Source: a virus
Length of the DNA stretch: 20,491 bases
Reading direction: 5' to 3' (one strand)
Virus record (IMG/VR): IMGVR_UViG_3300010371_000123
Span: 1 to 20,491 of that record
A program made the position numbers and the translations under genes. The notes beneath the pieces were generated by a model. That model was not told the origin of the DNA. It was given only the letters and a program-made list of their open reading frames with translations, and searched no databases. Of the stretch, positions 6,562 to 12,534 are shown one piece after another. Each line of letters begins with the position of its first letter. Position 1 is the stretch's first letter.

Positions 6562-7302
6562 ATGACTCTCAAGTCCACCGCCGCTGCCCGATTCACCATT
6601 TCCCCGCCGGCTGCCGCTCAGTTCACGTTCCCATTCACGATCGAGCAATTCGCGAACTCTGGCGCGGAGGGTGGCGGGCGAATCTTCCGTGGCCACGCTG
6701 CGGTTTTCGATCGCCTTTCCCATGATCTAGGCGGTTTCCGAACGAAAATCGCTCCGGGAGCATTCCAGGGGGTCCTCGATACCAATCCGGATGTCCACAT
6801 GGTCTGGGACCACGACACGCGCTGGACGATGGGCCGCACTCGGAACAACACGCTTGAACTGCGGGAAGACCCAATGGGCCTCCATGTCTGGTGCCGCTTG
6901 GCGCCCGTCAGCTATATCGATGACCTGGCGGTGCTGATGGAGGGTGGATACATCGACCAGATGTCTTTCGCCTGTGAAATTGGGGCTGACACCTGGACTG
7001 AAAAGGACGACGAAATCACGCGGACGATCGAAGAGGTCTCCGCACTCTACGACGTCACGGTCTGCGCCCAAGGCGCCTTCCCTCAGACCGATTCACGACT
7101 TGCAGCAGATCTTGCCTCAGCAATAGAGGCCGGTCGCGTCCAAGGACGGGCCGATACCGCCGCAGCTCCCGAGGAGGAGCTGGACGGTGACGCCGCCGCA
7201 GCTCCTCCGGAGCTGGACGGTGAGGGTGTCGCACCTCTGGTGGGCAGCCGGATTGCCGCGTCGCGTGCCCTTGCGGCCGCAGCGCGCCAGATCCACTCCT
7301 GA
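6562..7302 (+). CDS. Prohead (capsid maturation) protease, HK97/U35 family
   Basis: A 246-residue serine protease that cleaves the capsid scaffold domain during head maturation. The fold signature begins with IFRGHAAVFD (41-50), then a segment ending FRTKIAPGAF (59-68). The expected catalytic residues are visible: His84 in VWDHDTRWTMG (81-91), Ser135 in DQMSFAC (132-138), and an acidic partner probably at Asp164 in ALYDVTVC (161-168). AAAGGAGGG at 6545-6553 gives a strong ribosome binding site for ATG 6562. The C-terminal 60 residues are Ala/Glu/Asp-rich with a short internal duplication, and are probably a flexible tail used for packing into the prohead or removed by self-cleavage. Confidence 0.92.
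   Translation: MTLKSTAAARFTISPPAAAQFTFPFTIEQFANSGAEGGGRIFRGHAAVFDRLSHDLGGFRTKIAPGAFQGVLDTNPDVHMVWDHDTRWTMGRTRNNTLELREDPMGLHVWCRLAPVSYIDDLAVLMEGGYIDQMSFACEIGADTWTEKDDEITRTIEEVSALYDVTVCAQGAFPQTDSRLAADLASAIEAGRVQGRADTAAAPEEELDGDAAAAPPELDGEGVAPLVGSRIAASRALAAAARQIHS
7157..7223 (+). repeat. Imperfect tandem repeat in the protease tail
   Basis: Two near-identical units lie side by side. 7157-7190 and 7193-7223 both begin CCGCCGCAGCTCC and end GGAGCTGGACGGTGA; the second lacks three bases. They encode a doubled Ala-rich/ELDG element in the disordered C-terminal tail of the prohead protease. It looks like a recent slippage duplication. Confidence 0.8.
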
Positions 7303-7317
7303 TCCAAGGAGACCCAC

Positions 7318-8832
7318 ATGAAGCTGTACCGAATTCGGCTGCGGCTGGCTGCCGAAGCCGTGCTCTTCTACTTCTCGCTGGCTCGGCTCCGGTTCGCCAT
7401 GAGCTATGTGCCGATCGAAGGAGCCGATCCGGTGACGGACATCGCTCCCGTGCAGGAGCAGTATCGCAATGCCGTCGCGGAGCTGCATGCCTGCGCTGAT
7501 CGCGTAGATGCCGCAGCCAAAGCGCTCGACGAGGCCGGTGAGGACGCCGATCTCAGCGAACTTGAGGCGACGCTGACCACGGCTGGAGATGATCTCGCAG
7601 TCGCAAGGGCGAAAGCCGATCAGTTCCAGGCTCGCGTCGAGCTGTTCGAGCGCACCCAAGAGGCGCGTTCGATCGCCCTTCCGGATCTCTCGGAGGACGC
7701 CGGAGGTGAGGAGGATCCCGGAGGCGAGGGCACCGAGCACGCCCGCCCGAAGGGTGGAAAGGCTGAACTCACCTACCGCAAGGGTGGCGAGTTCTCGTTG
7801 TTCCGTGACCTCTACAACCGCGACGTCCGCCACGACAATGCTGCGGCGGAGCGTCTCGGGCGGCATATGCAGGAGATGGAGGCGGAGGGTCGTTTCGATC
7901 TGAGCTCCACCGACGAAGCCGGCGGCTATCTGGTTGCCCCGCTTTACCTGCAGGACGAGTTCGTTGATCGGGCCACGGCTGGCCGGGTCATCGCCGACGC
8001 GATCGGTGTGAGGGATCTTCCGCCGAATACCGACAGCGTCAACATCCCGAAGATCAGCACCGGCACCGATGTGGCCAATCAGGCCGACAACGAAGCCGTC
8101 AAAGAGCAGGACGCGACCTTTGGGACGCTCGCCGCGGACGTGAAGACCAAGGCGGGTCTGCAGGACGTGTCGCAGCAGTTGATCGACCGCTCCGTTCCGG
8201 GTGTCGACGAAATCATCTACGCCGACCTGACCAAGCAGTATGCGGTCCGGCTCGACCAGGATGTCATCAATTCTGCGATGGCCAACAACAAAGGCCTGCT
8301 CCAGGTCTCGGAAATCAACGGCATCACCTACACCGATGCTTCTCCGACCCTGAGCGAGCTCTATCCCAAAATCGCGCAGGGAATCGCAAACGTCCATGAA
8401 GGTATCTTCATGCCGGCGGATGCGATCTTCATGCATCCTCGGCGCTGGGCGTTTTGCCTGGCGGCGCAGGACTCCCAGAACCGCCCCCTGATCACCCCCT
8501 ACGCGCCGGTGAACGCAGCCGGCGCCACGGATGGAGTGATCGCAACTGGGCCGGTCGGTGCCATTCAGGGCGTTCCGGTCTATGTTGACCCGAACATCCC
8601 GACCAATCTCGGTTCAGGCACCAACGAGGACCGCGTGGTCATCGTTCGGCGCGATGAGCTGTATGTCTACGAGGACCCGAACGGGCCATATCTCGAGACG
8701 TTCCGCGACGTCGGGTCCGGCAACATGACCGTCCGGTTCCGGCTCCACAACTACTGGGCGCAGCTCAACGCCCGGCGCCCGAAGGCCATCTCGGTCATCT
8801 CCGGCACCGGTCTGGCCACGCCTACGTTCTAG
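7318..8832 (+). CDS. Major capsid protein, HK97 fold, with N-terminal scaffold (delta) domain
   Basis: A 504-residue capsid subunit. Residues 1-27 are a hydrophobic/Arg-rich segment. Residues 40-118 are helical and probably coiled-coil, matching the delta scaffold domain of HK97-type capsids. Residues 122-150 are an acidic Gly/Glu linker, the likely region for cleavage by the upstream protease. The mature domain follows, with the N-arm and start of the fold at DEAGGYLVAPLYLQDEFVD (200-218), the E-loop around NTDSVNIPKISTGTD, the spine helix SELYPKIAQGIANVHEG, and the P/A-domain core FMHPRRWAF and IQGVPVYVDPNIP. AAGGAG at 7306-7311 supports ATG 7318; ATG 7399 has no such site. No separate scaffold gene is present, as expected when the delta domain serves that role. 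Confidence 0.94.
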   Translation: MKLYRIRLRLAAEAVLFYFSLARLRFAMSYVPIEGADPVTDIAPVQEQYRNAVAELHACADRVDAAAKALDEAGEDADLSELEATLTTAGDDLAVARAKADQFQARVELFERTQEARSIALPDLSEDAGGEEDPGGEGTEHARPKGGKAELTYRKGGEFSLFRDLYNRDVRHDNAAAERLGRHMQEMEAEGRFDLSSTDEAGGYLVAPLYLQDEFVDRATAGRVIADAIGVRDLPPNTDSVNIPKISTGTDVANQADNEAVKEQDATFGTLAADVKTKAGLQDVSQQLIDRSVPGVDEIIYADLTKQYAVRLDQDVINSAMANNKGLLQVSEINGITYTDASPTLSELYPKIAQGIANVHEGIFMPADAIFMHPRRWAFCLAAQDSQNRPLITPYAPVNAAGATDGVIATGPVGAIQGVPVYVDPNIPTNLGSGTNEDRVVIVRRDELYVYEDPNGPYLETFRDVGSGNMTVRFRLHNYWAQLNARRPKAISVISGTGLATPTF

Positions 8833-8854
8833 CCCGACGGCTGGAACTTCCCGA

Positions 8855-8888
8855 GCGTCCTCGGCCGGCACTCGCTGGCCGAGGACGC
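8855..8888 (+). terminator. Strong hairpin after the capsid gene
   Basis: A perfect 12-base inverted repeat, GCGTCCTCGGCC and GGCCGAGGACGC, is separated by ten bases that allow three more pairs (one G-T), leaving an ACTC loop. It starts 22 bases after the capsid stop. No T-run follows, so it may be a factor-independent attenuator of the GC-rich type, an RNA-stabilising 3' hairpin for the abundant capsid message, or both. The inverted repeat itself is certain; its role is inferred. Confidence 0.6.
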
Positions 8889-8908
8889 AACGGAGAGAAA
8901 GGACCGCG

Positions 8909-9109
8909 ATGTCTCTCACCGACGAGCAGCGAGCCGAACAGGTAAAGGCCCTGACCAGGGAGCTGCATTACTACGAAACCTACGACCAACCCGAGCGTGC
9001 TGCCCAGGTCCGCCAAGAACTCGACCGCTTGGGCGCCGAGGCCGCGCCACCGCAGAAACGCGCGGCGAAACGCGCCAAATCCAAAGCTGAGAAACGCACG
9101 GAGCTCTAA
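8909..9109 (+). CDS. Small coiled-coil protein with basic tail
   Basis: A 66-residue, highly charged protein with no recognised family. Residues 3-44 form a predicted helix rich in Glu, Gln, Arg and Leu (EQVKALTRELHYYETYDQPE), suited to a coiled coil. The last 18 residues are Ala/Lys/Arg-rich (basic), which could contact DNA or the acidic capsid interior. GAAAGGA at 8897-8903 precedes the ATG. The stop overlaps the start of the next gene as TAATG. Short genes of this kind between the major capsid and the first connector are common in actinobacteriophages and are usually left as hypothetical proteins. Confidence 0.65.
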   Translation: MSLTDEQRAEQVKALTRELHYYETYDQPERAAQVRQELDRLGAEAAPPQKRAAKRAKSKAEKRTEL

Positions 9110-9699
9110 TGCTTTGCTCGGTCGACGACGTCCGGGAGTTCCTCCAAAAGGAGGCTGAGCGCACCGAGCAGAATGCAATCATTTCCTCGCTCATCGCCGC
9201 CGCCGGTCCCGTGATCGGGAACTATTGTGAGCGTGAGTTCGAGCAGCCCAACGACGATGATGAAGCCCTAGCTCGGACCTTCGAGTATCGAGGCGGGGGA
9301 TACCTCTCTCTCGCTCCTTTCGACCTGCGTGCCGTCGAGGGCGTCCGAATCGACGTCGATGAGGAGAGCCCGACTGTACTCACTACTGAAGAGTGGCGCC
9401 TCCCAGCGCCGACGCAGCACGGGACGATCACCTACCTTCGTCTCGCCCCCTACCTGGTTCACTCCCGATCACGCTGGCAGGAGCGGCTGGTGGAGGTCAC
9501 CGGTCATTGGGGGTTTGAATCGGTTCCCCCCGAGGTGAAGCAGGCGGCGATCGTCACCGTCGCGATCTGGCTGCGTCGCGATGTGTCGGCCTTCTCCCAG
9601 ACCTTCAACCTCGACGAGGCCCATGTCGAGCGCCCGGAGGCTCTACCGAGCGCGGTGACGCGGATGCTCTACCCGTTCAAGCGTCAGAGCTACGTATGA
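9109..9699 (+). CDS. Head-tail connector / adaptor protein (gp6-like)
   Basis: A 196-residue protein at the expected place for the first head-tail connector, which forms a ring under the portal. The N-terminus (LCSVDDVREFLQ, 2-13, then QNAIISSLIAAAGPVIGNYCEREF, in two parts around 21-44) matches the helical start of HK97 gp6-like adaptors. A beta-rich middle (FEYRGGGYLSLAPFDLRAVEGV) follows, and then late helices beginning PPEVKQAAIVTVAIWLRRDV (140-159). At 196 residues it is longer than the roughly 110-residue HK97 gp6, closer to the larger adaptors of actinobacteriophages. The start overlaps the previous stop (TAATG), and the stop overlaps the next ATG (ATGA). Confidence 0.78.
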   Translation: MLCSVDDVREFLQKEAERTEQNAIISSLIAAAGPVIGNYCEREFEQPNDDDEALARTFEYRGGGYLSLAPFDLRAVEGVRIDVDEESPTVLTTEEWRLPAPTQHGTITYLRLAPYLVHSRSRWQERLVEVTGHWGFESVPPEVKQAAIVTVAIWLRRDVSAFSQTFNLDEAHVERPEALPSAVTRMLYPFKRQSYV

Positions 9700-10172
9700 G
9701 CGACAAGATTCACGTCCGAGTCGACGCGGCCCGGACCAGCGACGAGTTTAAACGTGCTCGGGCGACGATCCGAGCCAAGGCGGCGCTGGGAGTCAAGGAG
9801 GCAAGCCAACGCGCGATCCTACCGCCAGTAAAGCGCGCCGCGCCGGCTGTCGTCTCGCCCTACCTGACCACCAAATCCAGGGGGACGACCGGCTATCTGA
9901 CGACTCTGGGGCCGAAGATGAAGGATCGCATTGCCGGCCTCCTGAACTTCGGGGGCTTGGTGAGCACAAAGATCGTTCCGCGGCGTAAACGCGCTCTGCA
10001 TATCCGCGGGACGAACGTCTTCGTCTCGCAGGTCGGGAATGGTCAGAGCGCGCGCGGGCGTCGCTACAAAGGCAAGAAATTCATCGAGCGCGGCGTTGCC
10101 GCTGGCTACCCAGAGTTCGAGCACCGCCTGACTGACTCGATTATGGCTGCCTTTGGGGATCTGGCCCGATGA
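9696..10172 (+). CDS. Head-tail joining protein, HK97 gp10-like
   Basis: A 158-residue basic protein, probably a neck or tail-completion component that sits between head connector and tail terminator. The region with the helix ASQRAILPPVKRAAP (37-51) followed by a Gly/Thr-rich strand and KIVPRRKRALHIRG resembles the HK97 gp10/minor-capsid connector family. The C-terminal part has the FIERGVAAGYPEFEHRLTDS helix typical of that family. Many Lys and Arg residues give it a strong positive charge. It starts in an ATGA overlap with the adaptor and ends in an ATGA overlap with the tail terminator. The family assignment rests on motif style and position. Confidence 0.7.
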   Translation: MSDKIHVRVDAARTSDEFKRARATIRAKAALGVKEASQRAILPPVKRAAPAVVSPYLTTKSRGTTGYLTTLGPKMKDRIAGLLNFGGLVSTKIVPRRKRALHIRGTNVFVSQVGNGQSARGRRYKGKKFIERGVAAGYPEFEHRLTDSIMAAFGDLAR

Positions 10173-10585
10173 GCGGAATCCTGTCGCCGCTCGCCGACGC
10201 CTTGGTCGAGAAGGCTGAAGAGGCTGGATGCGCCGGTTATCGGTGGGCACCGCGCGAACTCGACAGCTCAAAAGCAGCGGTGATCGAGCTGCCTTCTGTT
10301 GAACGTACGGCGCTCGACGCTCCTGAGGACCATCTTGGCCAGGAGGATTGGCGGCCAACCTTCGACACTGTTTTCTACTTCGATCTCGATGTCGCAAAGG
10401 CATCTCAGGACGAAGCGGTCGAGGCTGTCGAGAAGTTCGTACTCGCGATCGATGCCGACCCTAGTCTCGGCGGCCTTTGCCAGGAAGCCAAAGCGGTCGA
10501 GGTGCTGCCACCTGAATTCGTCGAGGACGACGCGCGGCCGCAGATTCGCTGGCCGGTCCGCGTCGAGATTCTCACGTTCGTCTAA
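10169..10585 (+). CDS. Tail terminator protein
   Basis: A 138-residue acidic protein. Its order (after the gp10-like connector, before the tail tube) and its alpha/beta character match tail terminators such as lambda gpU, which cap the finished tail tube and allow joining to the head. It has an N-terminal helix (LSPLADALVEKAEEAG, 5-20), a middle strand in DTVFYFDLDV followed by a helix (SQDEAVEAVEKFVLAI), and a final strand QIRWPVRVEILTFV that closes the sheet. The identification is mostly by context and shape; sequence motifs in this family are weak. An ATGA overlap starts it. Confidence 0.68.
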   Translation: MSGILSPLADALVEKAEEAGCAGYRWAPRELDSSKAAVIELPSVERTALDAPEDHLGQEDWRPTFDTVFYFDLDVAKASQDEAVEAVEKFVLAIDADPSLGGLCQEAKAVEVLPPEFVEDDARPQIRWPVRVEILTFV

Positions 10586-10606
10586 CCCTCAAAAGGAGAC
10601 CAACCC

Positions 10607-10954
10607 ATGTCAAGCAAAAAGCGTTACGGGCTGATCCTGACCCTGGGTGGCGCTCCTGCCTCCCCGCACGTGATCAGCCCTCTCCCCGGCTACTACCGGC
10701 CCGACGTCCCTCACCTCGTAGGAGGGCTCGAGGATGACCTGACCCTCGAGGAGGCGAAAGCCGCAGCCAAGGACATCGACATCCTGGAGCTGGTTGAGGT
10801 CCCAGAGCACAAGGAAGGCGAGGCCGAAGAGGTCGCCGCCGCAGATGTCGAGGCGGGGCGCAACGGCCTTCAGGAGGCACGGAAAGACGGCAGGGCCGGG
10901 GATGCCCCCAGTCGCGCCAAAGATGAGGCTGCGGCCTTGAAAGGAGATGAGTAA
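10607..10954 (+). CDS. Unrecognised small protein upstream of the tail tube gene
   Basis: A 115-residue protein with no family I recognise. Residues 1-65 look folded: a basic start (SSKKRYGLILTL), a Pro/Gly segment with SPLPGYYRPDVPHLVGG (24-40), then an acidic helix DLTLEEAKAAAKD (44-56) and a hydrophobic end DILELVEV. Residues 66-115 are Glu/Ala/Lys-rich and probably disordered. AAAAGGAG at 10591-10598 is an excellent ribosome binding site, implying high expression like the tube gene that follows immediately. It could be a minor tail or head decoration component. Its stop is directly next to the ATG of the tube gene. Confidence 0.6.
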   Translation: MSSKKRYGLILTLGGAPASPHVISPLPGYYRPDVPHLVGGLEDDLTLEEAKAAAKDIDILELVEVPEHKEGEAEEVAAADVEAGRNGLQEARKDGRAGDAPSRAKDEAAALKGDE

Positions 10955-11989
10955 ATGCCCACCGGATATGCGCGGCTGGCCTTCGAGACCTTCCCCGGGA
11001 ACGAGGTCAACACCCCGACGCTTTCGACCAAGAAACTCTTCCCGCCGCTGCAATCGTTTCAGCCGACGCGAGGAGAGGCGCCGCTCGATCGAGATGACGA
11101 GCTGCGAAACACGGATGAGCCATTGGCGATTGTGCCCGAGTCCTACAGCCCGACTTGGGAAATGAACGTCCGTGCATACCCAGACACGATCGCCTTCCTG
11201 CTCGCCCTTGCCCTCGGTCCTCCGACGACCACTGCTGGCAACGGCGTGATCACGGATCTGAGCGGCGCCGCTGTTCCGACCGGGGCATACCGGCACCGTT
11301 TCTCGGCTCCGTTCGGCCCTTCGGGCGCATACCCGAACACCGTGCAGGGCGACATCGGCTACTCCGATCAGGGCGTCTACCTGAAGGGCAAGGGGCTGGC
11401 CTGCTCGGATCTCACCATCGATACGCCCGAGCAGGGCGGCGCCGCTATCAAAGCCAACGGCCCGGGTCTGTTCCTCGACGAACAGTCGAACCCAAGCCTC
11501 TCGCCTGCATTCGAGGCCCTTTCGATCCCGCCCTTCTTCCGCGGGAACCTGACTCTGCCGACTAACCTCGCTGGCACCGGACAGACCCAGGACTTCGGTC
11601 TTGCGATCAACAACCCGGTCGAAGCGGCAAGGACCCTCGGGGTGCCTTCGCTTTACCCAGACACGATGTTTAAGGCCAACTCGGGAGGACCGATCGTGGT
11701 GTCGGGGACGATCCCGAAGGAGATCATCGACAGCCAGGATCTCCAGGCGCTTAAGTCTGCAACGGGTTTCGAACTCCTGGCGAGCTGGGTCTCGACGGCG
11801 ACCATTGCGGCGACTTCGTTCCCTTACAAGTTGCTGTTCAAAGCCGCTAACGCGCAGTACACGGATGGCACGCCGGAAGCGCTCCAGGCCAAACGCCGGC
11901 TGGGGGCGTCCTACGGGTGGAAGTCGACGACCACCAGCTCGGGCTCGAGCACGTTCGACGTGATCAATGCGACTGCGAGCTACACCTAA
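10955..11989 (+). CDS. Major tail tube protein
   Basis: A 344-residue protein that polymerises into the tail tube. Evidence is its place between terminator and tail assembly chaperones, its beta-rich Gly/Thr/Pro composition, and the typical N-terminal pattern GYARLAFETFPGNEVNTPT (4-22) followed by a region of charged loops (RGEAPLDRDDELRNTDEP). Similar large tube proteins occur in actinobacteriophages. The C-terminus KSTTTSSGSSTFDVINATAS (323-342) carries a Ser/Thr linker and a final strand. AAAGGAG (10940-10946) is its ribosome binding site, lying inside the end of the previous gene. At 344 residues it is long for a tube protein and may include an extra surface domain in the middle. Confidence 0.78.
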   Translation: MPTGYARLAFETFPGNEVNTPTLSTKKLFPPLQSFQPTRGEAPLDRDDELRNTDEPLAIVPESYSPTWEMNVRAYPDTIAFLLALALGPPTTTAGNGVITDLSGAAVPTGAYRHRFSAPFGPSGAYPNTVQGDIGYSDQGVYLKGKGLACSDLTIDTPEQGGAAIKANGPGLFLDEQSNPSLSPAFEALSIPPFFRGNLTLPTNLAGTGQTQDFGLAINNPVEAARTLGVPSLYPDTMFKANSGGPIVVSGTIPKEIIDSQDLQALKSATGFELLASWVSTATIAATSFPYKLLFKAANAQYTDGTPEALQAKRRLGASYGWKSTTTSSGSSTFDVINATASYT

Positions 11990-12337
11990 ATGGCCGGCGA
12001 CACCATCAAGTTCAAGAAGCGGTTCCGGCCGCGGACCGTTGAGATCGACGCGAAGGACGAGTCGACCCATTTCTTCGAAACCGTCGCATTGACGCGTTCG
12101 AAGGAAACCAAAGTCCGCGAAACCCAGGAACAGGCGATGGGCTTCGACGTCCTCACCACGGATGAGGAGGCCATGGATTTGGTGCTCGAGCAGATCGACG
12201 AGATGATCGTGCCCAAGCCGGGTAAGAAAATGAAGGCGTCGAAAATCCTCAAGGACCTCTGGCTAGCGGAGGAGATCGAGAGCGCCGACATCATCGATTT
12301 CCTCAGTGACCTCTTCCAGAAGAGGCGCCCTACCTAA
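11990..12337 (+). CDS. Tail assembly chaperone, short form (gpG-like)
   Basis: A 115-residue protein at the conserved position between tail tube and tape measure. Such chaperones bind the tape measure during tail assembly and are absent from the finished virion. The protein starts basic (TIKFKKRFRPRTVEI, 5-19), then has helices including EEAMDLVLEQIDEMIVPKPG (59-78) and a Lys-rich patch KKMKASKILKDLW. It begins directly after the tube stop (TAA then ATG), with no good ribosome binding site visible, so translation is probably coupled. Near its stop a second open frame begins in the -1 register, the hallmark of the G/GT frameshift pair. Confidence 0.8.
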   Translation: MAGDTIKFKKRFRPRTVEIDAKDESTHFFETVALTRSKETKVRETQEQAMGFDVLTTDEEAMDLVLEQIDEMIVPKPGKKMKASKILKDLWLAEEIESADIIDFLSDLFQKRRPT

Positions 12338-12534
12338 GCCCCGACGAGGAACTGGAGTTCTACATCCTTCGTCGGGAGTTCGGCATCGGAATGGTCGAGG
12401 CCGAACATGAGATACCCGCTCAAGAGCTCGACGTGCTGATCCGCCAGCACGTCCGGGTCCGCAAGGGCGAAAACGGCGAGGCGGGGGCTGCGGAAGACGA
12501 GCCTCTGTCCGCTGCGCCAAAGGAGTTCACCTAA
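12310..12534 (+). CDS. Tail assembly chaperone extension (gpT-like), reached by -1 frameshift
   Basis: A 74-codon open frame begins after a TGA at 12307-12309 and ends at TAA 12532-12534, which overlaps the tape measure ATG. It lies in the -1 register relative to the short chaperone. Its first part contains SPDEELEFYILRREFGIGM (10-28), followed by a helix with AQELDVLIRQHVRVR, like the T domain of tail chaperones; the end is acidic and disordered. To be made as a fusion, ribosomes would have to shift between about 12307 and 12337. I do not see a canonical X-XXY-YYZ heptamer there. C-CCT at 12328-12331 allows a proline tRNA to re-pair and is only a weak candidate. Independent initiation at ATG 12391 is the alternative. 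Confidence 0.72.
   Translation, partial: PLPEEAPYLSPDEELEFYILRREFGIGMVEAEHEIPAQELDVLIRQHVRVRKGENGEAGAAEDEPLSAAPKEFT
12519..12525 (+). promoter_or_regulatory. Ribosome binding site of the tape measure gene
   Basis: AAAGGAG lies eight bases before ATG 12534, inside the end of the chaperone extension frame. It fixes the tape measure start and supports the reading that the TAATG junction is a gene boundary. Confidence 0.7.

Noticed and set aside
7117-8436. Minus-strand open frame of 439 codons opposite the capsid gene
   Set aside because: The plus strand encodes a clear HK97 capsid protein; the antisense frame is a by-product of codon bias.
10610-12070. Long minus-strand open frame of 486 codons opposite the tail tube gene
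   Set aside because: It lies wholly antisense to two well-supported genes with ribosome binding sites. Its composition is Arg/Gly-rich as expected for an antisense frame in GC-rich DNA, and it has no recognisable motif.
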